Positions 9,061-19,138 of a stretch of 64,000 nucleotides of DNA are shown here, one piece after another. Position 1 is the first letter of the stretch. Each line of letters opens with the position of its first letter. Under the pieces are notes generated by a model that saw only the letters and a list, made by a program, of their open reading frames with translations, was not told where the DNA came from and ran no database searches. Both the position numbers and the translations under genes were made by a program. Location of the stretch: contig JAJPHQ010000065.1 of the NCBI GenBank assembly GCA_021325195.1, positions 1-64,000 on the forward strand, written 5' to 3'. Origin of the DNA: Gammaproteobacteria bacterium. Lineage in GTDB: Bacteria > Pseudomonadota > Gammaproteobacteria > Xanthomonadales > Rhodanobacteraceae.

Positions 9061-9642
9061 GCGCTGAAATAGCTCATCACCCACAGAGAGGGCTTCATCG
9101 ACCACCAGGATGTCGGGGGTGACGTTGATTGCGACGGCAAAGGCCAGGCGTATGTACATGCCGCTGGAATAAGTCTTCACCGGTTGTTCGATGAACTCGC
9201 CGATGTCGGCAAACGCCACGATGTCCTCGAAACGGGCATCGATCTCCTCGCGGCTCAGGCCCAGCACTGTGGCATTCAGATAGGCGTTTTCGCGCCCGGT
9301 GAATTCGGGATTGAAACCCGAGCCAAGTTCCAGCAGCGCGGCCACGCGTCCATGCACGCTGACTTGTCCCAGGGTTGGCGTGAGCGTGCCACAGATGATC
9401 TGGAGCAGTGTCGATTTGCCGGAACCGTTTCGGCCGACGATGCCGACGGTCTCGCCACGGTGCACATCGAAGCTGACGTCACGCAGCGCCCAGAACTCGT
9501 GGAAATAGCCGCGTACCGGTCGGTGCATGAAACGCTGCAGCCTTGGCAAAACCATCTGCTTCAGGCGATCGGCCGGTTGCGTGTAGATCTCGTAGCGCTT
9601 GGCCAGATTTTCGACGCGGATGCTGAACTGGTCAGAGGACAT
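8260..9642 (-). CDS. wzt: O-antigen ABC exporter ATPase Wzt with C-terminal carbohydrate-binding domain
   Basis: 460 residues from the ATG at 9642, which overlaps the wzm stop by 11 bases; an in-frame start at 9678 is less likely. Residues ~1-240 are an ABC ATPase with Walker A GRNGSGKSTLL, signature-like YSSGMYIRLAFAVA and Walker B ILVVDEALSVGDE. Residues ~320-460 form the extra Wzt-C beta-sandwich domain (GAVITEVKLLTESGRPV, YRFCFNVDF, NPGTYFMNAGVFG). In known systems this domain recognises the capped end of a finished O-chain before export through Wzm. The C-terminal half has much lower GC than the ATPase, pointing to exchange of the specificity domain. Confidence 0.95.
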   Translation of the reverse strand: MSSDQFSIRVENLAKRYEIYTQPADRLKQMVLPRLQRFMHRPVRGYFHEFWALRDVSFDVHRGETVGIVGRNGSGKSTLLQIICGTLTPTLGQVSVHGRVAALLELGSGFNPEFTGRENAYLNATVLGLSREEIDARFEDIVAFADIGEFIEQPVKTYSSGMYIRLAFAVAINVTPDILVVDEALSVGDELFQRKCFSRIEAIRENGATILFVSHAANAVVELCDRAILVDAGEMLAQGQPKKIINDYHRLLYSPTGEAARIRKTIRNDEDPRLKDLTDCKGEVNVALLPVNDAHETQETYDPQLKPESTAIFASKGAVITEVKLLTESGRPVNGLVRGRRYRFCFNVDFLKPVFKVRFGCLIKSVTGLPICGTMSHAALRDGLVVERAGESATVEFLFDCMLNPGTYFMNAGVFGVEEEQETLLHRIADAVAFRVLPIEENKSTELVDFNVESKVMLRA

Positions 9643-10459
9643 CGGCAAACCCCTTGCGGGTACGCTGGAACCATGCAAAGGCCAGCCACGCGAACAGACA
9701 GGAGACGAGCGCGTACAAGCCGAGGTGCAGCCACGACGGCGGCCTTCCCCAGATCAGCACATCCTGCGAAGCAACCACGATCACCGTAAGCGGATTCAGG
9801 TACATCCAGTCGCGGTACTGCGTCGGAATCATTGTCATGGGGTACATGATTGGTGCGAGGAACATCAGCGCCGTGGTGACGATGGTGATGGCCTGCTTGA
9901 GATCGCGCAGGAACACGCCAAACGAAGCCAGCAACCAGATGATGCCTGCCACGAACGGCAGGAATATCGCAACCACGATCGGAAACAGCACCACTGTCCA
10001 CGGAATATGTCCTTTCACCAACAACTCGATGACCAGCAAGGCAATCGTGGAGATCAACAGGTGAAACAGTGCCGATCCGAGCGTGCTCCACGAAAGGGTT
10101 TCCAACGGGAACACCACTTTTTTCACGAAATTGGTGTTTTCTATTATCAATGTCGCTGCGCGGTTGGCGCACTCGGCGAACAGGGAATTGATGTTCAGGC
10201 CGGCGAACAAGACCAGCGCGAATCCGAAGTGTCCCGATACTTGGCCATTCCAGCGCGCCTTGAAGATCACGCCGAACACGAAGGTGTAGATCACCAGCAT
10301 CAGCAGGGGGTTGAAGAACGACCAGAACAGCCCGGCAAACGAGCCGCGATAACGGCCGGCGACATCCCGTTTCGCCATCTGCACGATCAGGGCGAAATGA
10401 CGCTTTAGCGCGATGTACGGGGAAAGGGGGTCGATCAGACGATAAGCGGTCGTGCTCAT
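9632..10459 (-). CDS. wzm: O-antigen ABC exporter permease Wzm
   Basis: 275 residues with the ABC-2 permease layout: a cytosolic start with DVAGRYRGSFAGLFWSFFNP, the usual coupling region, then six hydrophobic segments (LLMLVIYTFVFGVIF, FGFALVLFAGLNI, LLISTIALLVIELL, VVLFPIVVAIFLPFV and others). It forms the inner-membrane channel that exports undecaprenyl-linked O-polysaccharide, powered by Wzt. It is the first gene of the minus-strand export operon; the 295 bases upstream to the next gene hold no other gene that I can support. Confidence 0.95.
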   Translation of the reverse strand: MSTTAYRLIDPLSPYIALKRHFALIVQMAKRDVAGRYRGSFAGLFWSFFNPLLMLVIYTFVFGVIFKARWNGQVSGHFGFALVLFAGLNINSLFAECANRAATLIIENTNFVKKVVFPLETLSWSTLGSALFHLLISTIALLVIELLVKGHIPWTVVLFPIVVAIFLPFVAGIIWLLASFGVFLRDLKQAITIVTTALMFLAPIMYPMTMIPTQYRDWMYLNPLTVIVVASQDVLIWGRPPSWLHLGLYALVSCLFAWLAFAWFQRTRKGFADVL

Positions 10460-10754
10460 GGGGCTCGTATCGGTTGAGGCCTGGGTGCCTGGCCGCGGCG
10501 GGCGATTATCGTGTCGCGACGCTGACTATTGGTTGTATGACGCGTCTTGTAACGCCCCATCCCCGCCCGGCAGCGGATCCGGCCAGCCGTTGCGGACATT
10601 TCCGACGTCGATGGATCCTGCTTGGGCAACCGCCATTGCCGAGCCCGCGACGGCTGCCGGATCATCGGTCTTTGCCCGGCGCGATCGGAATTGTAGTGCA
10701 CGGGCGGAGCAGTCGCCATCGCAAACCGGGCACGAGCCGGCCATGGCCGCCCGC

Positions 10755-11735
10755 TCATCCCCGCCGGGCCAGGTCGCGCAACGCCGAACGCCAGCCTGAC
10801 GCATAGCGCCGGTAGCGGCCGCTGGCGGCTTCACGCAACACGGGCACGAATCGCGACCACGGCATTCCACGCATTGCCTGTCTCGTGCGCAGGTGGGCGA
10901 GTTTTTCCGCAACCAGTGCGCAATGGGCGGAGGACACCTTCCCCGCCAGCGTGCGCAGACGATCGAGCAATGCTTCCTCGCGGCGGATCAGTGCATCGAT
11001 CATGGCTGCACGCGGCTTCAACAAGTCGGCCCATTTTTCCGCAAGTCCGCGCTCGGGCATGCCGATCTGGTTGGCGTCGTGCTGGCGGTAGTCGATCAGC
11101 GCGGATTCCAGGCAATCGAATCCGCCGAGTGCCGCCGCGACGATGGCAAGCCATTCGTCGTGCACCCAGCCGGCGCCGACCGGCAAGGCATCGTCGAGCA
11201 GGGACCGCCGCAACGCGATCGTCGCGCCAGTCGCGAGGCTGCGCCGCAACAGCACCTCGAATCCTTTTCCTTCGTGGATCCGTTTCGTCTCGCCTGCCGT
11301 GACCCGCAGCACGTCGAACAGCGACAGGCGGAGATGCCTGCCGGCCTCGTCGACACGCCGCGCATTGCCGCACAGAAGCTGCAGGGACGGGCGTCGTGAA
11401 AACTCGGTCAGTTGCGTGTCCAGCTTGCCGGGATGCCACGCGTCGTCCTGGTCGCAAAGCAGCAACACGTCGCCGGCGGCATCTTGCAACGCGGCCTCGA
11501 AATTGGCGACGTATCCGATGTTGTGCGGGTTCCGTGAGATCCGCACCCGGATTCCGCGCTCGGCAGCGGCCCGGCCCAGGTTTTCCAACAAATCAAGCGT
11601 CGCATCAGTCGAGGCGTCGTCGCGGACCACGATCTCGTCGGGCAGGCGCGATTGGCGCAGAAGGCTTTCCCAGAGTGCAGCGAGAAAGCGCGCGCCATTG
11701 TAGGTACACAGGACGACGGACGTGGAAAGCGGCAT
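10755..11735 (-). CDS. Family 2 glycosyltransferase (rhamnosyltransferase type)
   Basis: 326 residues. Residues ~5-220 form a GT-A fold of family 2: SVVLCTYNGARFLAALWESL, VVRDDASTDATLDLL, then LLLCDQDDAWHPGKL containing the metal-binding DxD-like acidic cluster. The CDQDDAW form is frequent in rhamnosyltransferases, which fits the GDP-rhamnose genes next door, though the sugar donor is an inference. The C-terminal ~90 residues are Arg/Leu-rich and probably helical. It stands alone between the exporter operon and the reductase gene, 81 bases after the latter. Confidence 0.85.
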   Translation of the reverse strand: MPLSTSVVLCTYNGARFLAALWESLLRQSRLPDEIVVRDDASTDATLDLLENLGRAAAERGIRVRISRNPHNIGYVANFEAALQDAAGDVLLLCDQDDAWHPGKLDTQLTEFSRRPSLQLLCGNARRVDEAGRHLRLSLFDVLRVTAGETKRIHEGKGFEVLLRRSLATGATIALRRSLLDDALPVGAGWVHDEWLAIVAAALGGFDCLESALIDYRQHDANQIGMPERGLAEKWADLLKPRAAMIDALIRREEALLDRLRTLAGKVSSAHCALVAEKLAHLRTRQAMRGMPWSRFVPVLREAASGRYRRYASGWRSALRDLARRG

Positions 11736-11816
11736 GACGGCTTGATTGTCACCGCCCGCGCGACGGCTTCACAGCCCCGAGCACTGCGTTGCCGGCCCGA
11801 AACCGTGGCCGGGACG

Positions 11817-12731
11817 TCACGCGGCATGCATCCATGCGAGGGTCTCGCGAAGGGGGATGGACGGCACGAACCCGGACAACGCGCGCAAGCGCGCGTTCGA
11901 ACCGACCAGCCGCTGCACTTCATGGCTGCGCGCGAAGGCGGGATTGAACCGCACCTCGATCCGGTAACCCGCGATCGCGGCCATCATGTCCAGCACGTCG
12001 TGCAGCGAATGCGCGACGCCCGAGCAGATATTGATCGTTTCGCCAGCCGGGGCTTTCGCGACGATGGCCGCATACGCGCGTGCCACGTCGCGCACGTCGG
12101 AAAAATCCCGTGCCACGTCCGTATTGCCCAGCTCGATGGTTTTCTCGCCGCGCTTGAAGTGCGCGACGATCTTGGGGATCAGGAAGTTCTCGCTCTGGCC
12201 CACGCCGGTGTAGTTGAACGGGCGTACCAACGTGATGGGCAAGCGGTCCATCCACAGTCTGGCCATGTATTCCATTGCAAGCTTGGAGACCGCGTAGTCG
12301 TTGGCCGGCGCGGGGGGCGCGTCCTCGGTGATCGGCTCGACCTTCGCGTTGCCGTAGATGTTGGCGCTGCTGGCCAGCACCACGCTGCGAGGCTTGTGGC
12401 CGCATTCCGCCAGTGCCTCCAGCAGGTTGCGGGTGCCGAGGATGTTGACGCGATAGATTTCGTCCACGTCCCCGTGCGCCACGAACGAGATCGCCGCGAG
12501 GTGCACCACCACGTCTGGGCGCGCCTCGCCCACGGCTCGTCGCACCGCCGCACGATCCAGCAGGTTCGCGCGCAACACGCCTTCACGGGGCGGCTCGCCG
12601 TCGTGGGCCAATCCGACCACCTCGTAGCCGGCGCCTTCGAGTTCGGCTGCGACATAGCGACCGGTGAAACCGTGGCAGCCGGTCAGCAGCGCACGGTTTT
12701 TTTGCTGCCCAGGGTGGTTGATGTGAGTCAT
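11817..12731 (-). CDS. rmd: NAD-dependent epimerase/dehydratase, likely GDP-6-deoxy-D-mannose reductase
   Basis: 304 residues from the ATG at 12731 (a TTG at 12764 is also in frame). Short-chain dehydrogenase features: nucleotide-binding LLTGCHGFTGRYVAAEL, VVHLAAISFV, Ser in SSANIYGNA and the catalytic YAVSK. Substrate loop region RPFNYTGVGQSENFLIPKIV and DFSDVRDVARAY are typical of Rmd-type GDP-4-keto-6-deoxymannose reductases. With Gmd close by on the same strand it would make GDP-D-rhamnose. An alternative is another nucleotide-sugar reductase of the same family. The BrnTA pair separates it from gmd. Confidence 0.75.
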   Translation of the reverse strand: MTHINHPGQQKNRALLTGCHGFTGRYVAAELEGAGYEVVGLAHDGEPPREGVLRANLLDRAAVRRAVGEARPDVVVHLAAISFVAHGDVDEIYRVNILGTRNLLEALAECGHKPRSVVLASSANIYGNAKVEPITEDAPPAPANDYAVSKLAMEYMARLWMDRLPITLVRPFNYTGVGQSENFLIPKIVAHFKRGEKTIELGNTDVARDFSDVRDVARAYAAIVAKAPAGETINICSGVAHSLHDVLDMMAAIAGYRIEVRFNPAFARSHEVQRLVGSNARLRALSGFVPSIPLRETLAWMHAA

Positions 12732-12782
12732 CAGGGCAGTCCATTGGCTTCGCGATTGCTGCAACGGGTGCCGGTGCTGGAC

Positions 12783-12811
12783 TTGCTGTCGCTTACTTTT
12801 GTATATACAAT
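12783..12811 (+). promoter_or_regulatory. brnT promoter with 12-bp palindromic operator
   Basis: TTGCTG (12783-12788) and TACAAT (12806-12811) are separated by 17 bases, a good sigma-70 pair. The perfect palindrome TTGTATATACAA (12799-12810) overlaps the -10 box, where a repressor such as the BrnA dimer or BrnTA complex could bind. The predicted start of transcription falls about at the GTG start codon (12818), and no Shine-Dalgarno sequence is visible, so the brnT mRNA may be leaderless. Confidence 0.6.
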
Positions 12812-12817
12812 AATATC

Positions 12818-13114
12818 GTGATCTATGAATGGGATGAAACCAAACGCGCAGCGAACCTGAAAAAGCACGGGTTGGACTTCGCCGATGCCGATATGGTGCT
12901 GGAAAGCGAATACGCCCTCATCATGGAAAGTCCCCGCGTAGGTGAAATGCGCCAGCAAGCCTTCGCCTACGTGTTTGAAGTGCTGGCAGTGCTGACGGTC
13001 GTGTTCGTACGCCGTGACGATCGCTGCCGTGTAGTGAGTTTTCGTCCGGCAAAGCGGACAGAGTGTGAGAAGTACTATGCGTGGCTCAAAGAAAATTACC
13101 GTGATGACCAGTGA
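12818..13114 (+). CDS. brnT: BrnT-family toxin (DUF497)
   Basis: 98 residues from a GTG. The start IYEWDETKRAANLKKHGLDF is the classic opening of BrnT, a RelE-fold ribonuclease toxin, followed by DADMVLESEY and the RVVSFRPAKRTECEKYYAW end with basic residues thought to act in RNA cleavage. It lies immediately downstream of a promoter with a palindrome and overlaps the antitoxin gene. BrnT inhibits translation by mRNA cleavage when free of BrnA. The pair is on the plus strand against the direction of the polysaccharide genes, so it looks inserted between rmd and gmd. Confidence 0.93.
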   Translation: MIYEWDETKRAANLKKHGLDFADADMVLESEYALIMESPRVGEMRQQAFAYVFEVLAVLTVVFVRRDDRCRVVSFRPAKRTECEKYYAWLKENYRDDQ

Positions 13115-13373
13115 GGGGATGCGCGCATCCCGCGCACGCGGGAACAGTCGTACCGACTGGGTACGCGTCCGGCGTGAGGCAGCCCGTGATCCCCGGACCG
13201 TCGCAGTGAATCGCGAGATTGGCGAGATGCTGACGCGCAAGCGTGGGCGCCCGATCAGGGACGAGCAGAAGCAAGCCATTTCATTGCGCATTCCCCAATC
13301 GGTACTGAAACGCTGGAAGGCGACAGGACCGGGTTGGCAGACGCGCATGGTGGAGCGGCTTTCCGCGCCGTGA
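13077..13373 (+). CDS. brnA: BrnA-family antitoxin
   Basis: About 98 residues. The ATG at 13077 is chosen because KKITVMTSEGMRASRARG and TDWVRVRREA align with the usual N-terminal stretch of BrnA; a GTG at 13065 and an ATG at 13104 are also possible. The C-terminal half has KRGRPIRDEQKQAISLRIP, a ribbon-helix-helix DNA-binding segment, ending in RWKATGPGWQTRMVERL. It overlaps brnT by 38 bases at the chosen start, so the two are translated together. BrnA neutralises BrnT and represses the shared promoter in known systems. Confidence 0.88.
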   Translation: MRGSKKITVMTSEGMRASRARGNSRTDWVRVRREAARDPRTVAVNREIGEMLTRKRGRPIRDEQKQAISLRIPQSVLKRWKATGPGWQTRMVERLSAP

Positions 13374-13466
13374 CATCGACGCCGTGGGTCAGCCCTCGAC
13401 CCATCGCTTGCCGCTGTCCGTGCAATGGTCGCCCCGGGCAACGAGGTCAACAGCGCACGCGGCCGG

Positions 13467-15702
<2,236 letters not shown>

Positions 15703-15721
15703 GAACCGGTGGACTCCAGAA

Positions 15722-15860
15722 TATTCCGTCACTCCGGGGCCATTGCCGGCTTCATCGGCAATGGAACCCGGAATCCGGTTTTCGTTGCGCCATCGAGCAT
15801 CGTCAGAGCTGGATTCCGGGTTCCGTCTGCGGTGAAACTGCAGACGGCCCCGGAATGACG
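15722..15860. repeat. ATTCCGG-type intergenic repeat with hairpins
   Basis: The block starts with ATTCCG and ends with CCGGAATGACG. It holds two hairpins: CCATTGCCG (15740-15748) with CGGCAATGG (15756-15764), and CCGTCTGC (15823-15830) with GCAGACGG (15840-15847). Related blocks lie at about 37326-37483 and 49346-49440. Confidence 0.75.
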
Positions 15861-15885
15861 AAAACGAGAAGACGCCACGTTCGTG

Positions 15886-16080
15886 TCACGCATCGCGCGG
15901 GAACATTCCGCGGCAGGTGTCGCGCAAGTTTTCTGCCAACTCTTCCGGCGTCTCGCCAGGGCTCGTGATCCCCGGCTGATCGACCAGTTTACCGACCCGG
16001 AAGCGCTCGCCGCGCCAGTACAGCCTGTTCAGGGCATTCATTGGCCTGTACCCATCCTCGCCAATCATTTCACTTTTCAC
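15886..16080 (-). CDS. Small HicB-like protein (orphan)
   Basis: 64 residues if the GTG at 16080 is used (GTGA overlap with the cbs stop), or 60 from an ATG at 16068. After about 18 residues comes WRGERFRVGKLVDQPGITSP followed by GETPEELAENLRDTC, which resembles the HicB fold: a strand, a 'P-G' turn, and a G-x-T-xEE-a-x-N-L helix. There is no HicA-like toxin next to it and no DNA-binding tail, so it may be one of the widespread single-domain HicB-like proteins. The close overlap suggests co-expression with cbs. Confidence 0.55.
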   Translation of the reverse strand: MKSEMIGEDGYRPMNALNRLYWRGERFRVGKLVDQPGITSPGETPEELAENLRDTCRGMFPRDA

Positions 16081-17471
16081 GCTACCCGTCTGCGCAGGTA
16101 ATTCAGCAGGTCGATCCGGGTGATCAGGCCGAGGAACCTCTCGCCGTCCATCACGATCGCGACGTGGCCGGCGTCGAACACCGGCAGCAGCGCCTCGATC
16201 GGCGATTTCACGTCCAGCAACTGCAGCTTGCCGACCATTGCGCTGGAAACGGGATCGAGGAAGCGCTTTTCGTCACCGTACACGTGCAGCAGCAGGTCTG
16301 ATTCGTCGATGATGCCGACGATCCGATCGCCCTCCATCACCGGCAGTTGCGAGACGTCGTACAGCTTCATCCGGTTGTACGCGGTGACCAGCAAATCGGA
16401 CGGGGCCGCGACCACGGTATCGCGCTGTGCATACGGGCGCAGGATCAGGTCACGCAGGTCGCCGGTCGGCTGCCGCTCCAGGAAGCCGTTGTCCAGCATC
16501 CAGTAATCGTTGTAGAGCTTGGACAGATACTTGTTGCCGGTGTCGCACACCAGCGTGACCACGCGTTTCGGTTCGGTCTGCTCGCGGCAGTAACGCAGCG
16601 CGGCAGCCAGCAACGTGCCGGTGGATGACCCGCCCAGAATGCCTTCCTGCTTCAGCAGTTCGCGCGCGGTCAGGAAGCTTTCCCTGTCGGAAATGGAATA
16701 GGCCCTCTTCACCCGCGAGAAATCGCTGATCACCGGCAGGAAATCCTCGCCGATGCCTTCCACCATCCAGGTCGCGGATTTCTTCGAGAGCGTGCCTTCG
16801 TTGATGTACTGCGCCAGGATCGAGCCGACCGGATCGGCAAGGATCAATTCCGTCTGCGGCGAGACTTTTTCGAAATAGCGCGACAAGCCGGTCATCGTGC
16901 CCGAGGAACCGCAACCGAACACGATCGCATCCACGCGGCCATCCATCTGCTCGAAGATTTCCGGGCCGGTGGTGGTCTCGTGCGCCAACGGATTGTCGGG
17001 ATTCCCGAACTGGTTGATGAAATACGCACCGGGCGTTTCCTCGGCGATCTGCGCGGCGAGGTCCTGGTAGTACTCGGGATGACCCTTGGCGACGTCCGAG
17101 CGCGTCAGCACCACTTCCGCGCCCATGGCCTTCAGGTTGAAGATCTTCTCGCGGCTCATCTTGTCGGGCACGACCAGGATCAGCTTGTAGCCCTTGGCCT
17201 GCGCGACCAGCGCGAGTCCCAACCCGGTGTTGCCGGCGGTGCCCTCCACCCGCGTGGCGCCGGATTTGATCCTGCCGGCCTTTTCCGCGCCCGCGATCAT
17301 CGACAGGCCGATCCGGTCCTTGATCGAACCGCCGGGATTGGCCGATTCCAGCTTCAGGAACAGCTCGCACCTGCCGGTGTCGAGCCGGCGCGCGCGCACC
17401 ATCGGCGTGCGGCCGATCAGATCGAGGACGCTGTCGACGATCTCGGGATTGGCGCTTGGCGTGGGCGGCAT
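16077..17471 (-). CDS. cbs: Cystathionine beta-synthase
   Basis: 464 residues. Residues ~10-325 form a fold-II PLP domain of the cysteine synthase type: DLIGRTPMVRARRL, the PLP lysine in NPGGSIKDRIGLS, EGTAGNTGLGLALVA for the substrate loop, and FGCGSSGTMTGLSRYF for phosphate binding. Residues ~340-464 contain two CBS motifs (DVSQLPVMEGDRIVGIID and HVAIVMDGERFLGLI). This layout matches bacterial cystathionine beta-synthase, which condenses serine and homocysteine. It is followed by the HicB-like ORF and then the metB-family gene, so the pair would form reverse transsulfuration from methionine to cysteine. Confidence 0.93.
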   Translation of the reverse strand: MPPTPSANPEIVDSVLDLIGRTPMVRARRLDTGRCELFLKLESANPGGSIKDRIGLSMIAGAEKAGRIKSGATRVEGTAGNTGLGLALVAQAKGYKLILVVPDKMSREKIFNLKAMGAEVVLTRSDVAKGHPEYYQDLAAQIAEETPGAYFINQFGNPDNPLAHETTTGPEIFEQMDGRVDAIVFGCGSSGTMTGLSRYFEKVSPQTELILADPVGSILAQYINEGTLSKKSATWMVEGIGEDFLPVISDFSRVKRAYSISDRESFLTARELLKQEGILGGSSTGTLLAAALRYCREQTEPKRVVTLVCDTGNKYLSKLYNDYWMLDNGFLERQPTGDLRDLILRPYAQRDTVVAAPSDLLVTAYNRMKLYDVSQLPVMEGDRIVGIIDESDLLLHVYGDEKRFLDPVSSAMVGKLQLLDVKSPIEALLPVFDAGHVAIVMDGERFLGLITRIDLLNYLRRRVA

Positions 17472-17537
17472 GGCTCAACGATCGTCGGGCGCGCGCGGGG
17501 CGCGGCGGACTGGGCATGATACCCGACCATCGACAAA

Positions 17538-17560
17538 CCGGCCCGCGCAAGGCGGGCCGG
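17538..17560 (-). terminator. Hairpin terminator after the YdcH-like gene
   Basis: CCGGCCCGC (17538-17546) pairs with GCGGGCCGG (17552-17560) around a 5-base loop. Read on the minus strand the stem is followed by TTTGTC, a short T run, so it fits a weak intrinsic terminator for the small gene ending at 17592. Confidence 0.55.
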
Positions 17561-17591
17561 CACGGATTCACGGGATGGCTGGCGGCGGGGC

Positions 17592-17813
17592 TTACGCCGT
17601 GCCCAACTGGTTCCACATTCGGGTGAGGCGGTCCTTGACGTACAGTTTTTCCCTTTTCATGCCGGCCAGGGCGTTGTCATCGAGCGGCAGCACGCCGAGT
17701 TCCGCGTCGCGCACCTTGCTGTCCAGCTCCTGATGGTGCTGGTAAAGGCGGCGGAACTCGGGATTCGCCTTCATCAGCGCTTCGATATCCTCTTTCTGCT
17801 GGTTTTCGAACAT
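17592..17813 (-). CDS. YdcH-like DUF465 protein
   Basis: 73 residues starting MFENQQKEDIEALMKANPEF; the start is fixed by AAGGAGG eight bases upstream of the ATG at 17813. It is short, charged and helical, with RRLYQHHQELDSKVRDAE and LKREK-type basic segments near the end (MKREKLYVKDRLTRMW), which is the DUF465/YdcH pattern. The function of this family is not established; the fold is a helical hairpin. It is flanked downstream by a hairpin terminator and upstream by a 437-base stretch of repeats. Confidence 0.85.
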   Translation of the reverse strand: MFENQQKEDIEALMKANPEFRRLYQHHQELDSKVRDAELGVLPLDDNALAGMKREKLYVKDRLTRMWNQLGTA

Positions 17814-17876
17814 TGCCGAGCCTCCTTCAATCAAGTGCACCTCGGATTCAACAACGGAGTAAAGCTTCTTGAAAAG

Positions 17877-18030
17877 TGCGGCCACGGATGGCCGCTTTGT
17901 TGCGCAGGGACGCGCAATGAAGTTGCGGCCACGGATGGCCGCTTTGTTGCGCAGGGACGCCCATTGAAGTTGCGGCCACGGAGTTCTGGCCATGGATGGC
18001 GTTTCGGGCCGCTTTCACGCGCAGGGACAG
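17877..18030. repeat. 47-bp tandem repeat of GGCCACGGATGGCC hairpins
   Basis: Units begin at 17877, 17924 and 17971, each opening with TGCGGCCACGGA; the first two are nearly identical and the third is diverged and enlarged. Each of the first two contains the perfect hairpin GCGGCCA-CGGA-TGGCCGC followed by TTTGTTGCGCAGGGACGC. The same hairpin, reversed and with one more GC pair, occurs in the dispersed elements near 33389 and 58768. The rest of the 17814-18250 gap shows no gene that I can support. Confidence 0.85.
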
Positions 18031-18250
18031 CGCACAGACCAACTCCACGCGCCGCGGTCGCGGAGCGTGGAGGACTGGAGAGTGCGGGATTCATGTGGTG
18101 CGGAAGGGGGACCGGCATGGGGCCGGTCCCGACCCGGAAACTACTCCTGTCAGGCCGGCTTGGCAACCTGGAACAGGCCGGGCGTGGACGGCGTGCCCGC
18201 AGCGCGCCCGCCGACCCGCGGCGCGCATGCAAGCATTTGATTCAGCGTGT

Positions 18251-19138
18251 TTATGGCAGGGCGCGGAGCTCGACTTCCGCGCCGTGCGAGGTGCGGCCCA
18301 TCGGCCGGATCTCGACCCGGCTTGCGCCGGCGGCGACCAGCGCGTCACGCACCGCCACCGCACGCCGGCCGGCCAGCACGCGCAGGTCACCGGATGCGCG
18401 CGGCTCGATCCGGATGCGCTGGTTCGCGTGCGCACGGGCGAAGTCGGCCACGCGGCGCTGGCCCGCTGCACTCAATTCCGCCGTGCCGCCGAGGAAGGCG
18501 CTGTCGGCGAGACCCAGGCTGCCGCCCCCCGTGCTCGCCGCCCCGGTGTCGCTGCTTCCGCCCAGCGCACGCGTGGCGGCCTCGGCCAGTTGCGCTTCCC
18601 GACGCGCCAAGGCGGCCGCACGGGCCTGTGCCGCCGCGAGCTTCCTGGCCTGCGCGGCTTCGAGCTGCGCCTGCTGGGCCTGCTGCGCGGCCTGCGCACC
18701 CTGCTGCTGCAGCATCTGCGCCTGCTCCACCGCGGCCTCGTACTGCAGGCGCTGGCGCGCCAGTTCGGCCTGCGCGATCGCCGCGTCCGCCTGCGCGGCT
18801 TCCAGCATGATCTGGTCGCGCTGGCGCTCGAGCTGATCCAGCTTGGCACGGTCTGCCTCCACCCGGGCCGCCGCGCGTGCCAGGGCGACGCGTTGTTCGG
18901 CCATGAACAGCGCGTGGTCGCGTTCACGCCGGCCGGCGTTCTGCAACGCCGTGATCGCGTTGCGCGCAAGAATCTGCTGCGCTCCCGCGTACTGGCCCAG
19001 CACCGGATCGTTGCTCAACTGGTCCAGTTGCGCCGACAGGCGCTGCACGTCGGCATCGACCGACGATGCGTGCGCGCCGGTCGGCAAGGCGCCGATGAGC
19101 GCGAGACCCGCGGCAAGAACAATGGCCATCGCGCGCAT
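18251..19138 (-). CDS. Secreted coiled-coil protein with OmpA-like C-terminus
   Basis: 295 residues, with the ATG at 19138 overlapping the stop of the upstream lipoprotein gene (ATGA). A signal peptide MRAMAIVLAAGLALIGALPTG ends near GAHA. Residues ~45-185 are an Ala/Gln/Glu/Arg-rich coiled coil (repeated Q-A-Q-A runs). Residues ~225-295 (LSAAGQRRVADFARAHANQR, RIEPRASGD, GRRAVAVRDALVAAGASRVE) look like an OmpA/peptidoglycan-binding domain, somewhat degenerate. It probably sits in the periplasm bound to the wall and acts with the lipoprotein encoded just before it. The minus-strand frame stays open far upstream through pilU, but that part is not coding. Confidence 0.75.
   Translation of the reverse strand: MRAMAIVLAAGLALIGALPTGAHASSVDADVQRLSAQLDQLSNDPVLGQYAGAQQILARNAITALQNAGRRERDHALFMAEQRVALARAAARVEADRAKLDQLERQRDQIMLEAAQADAAIAQAELARQRLQYEAAVEQAQMLQQQGAQAAQQAQQAQLEAAQARKLAAAQARAAALARREAQLAEAATRALGGSSDTGAASTGGGSLGLADSAFLGGTAELSAAGQRRVADFARAHANQRIRIEPRASGDLRVLAGRRAVAVRDALVAAGASRVEIRPMGRTSHGAEVELRALP

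Noticed and set aside
16449-17616. Long minus-strand frame overlapping cbs in another phase
   Set aside because: Arg/Gly/Ala-rich translation without motifs; the cbs frame carries all PLP and CBS signatures.
17877-18030. The 47-bp tandem units as a CRISPR array
   Set aside because: Units are contiguous without unique spacers, contain internal hairpins, and there are no cas genes.
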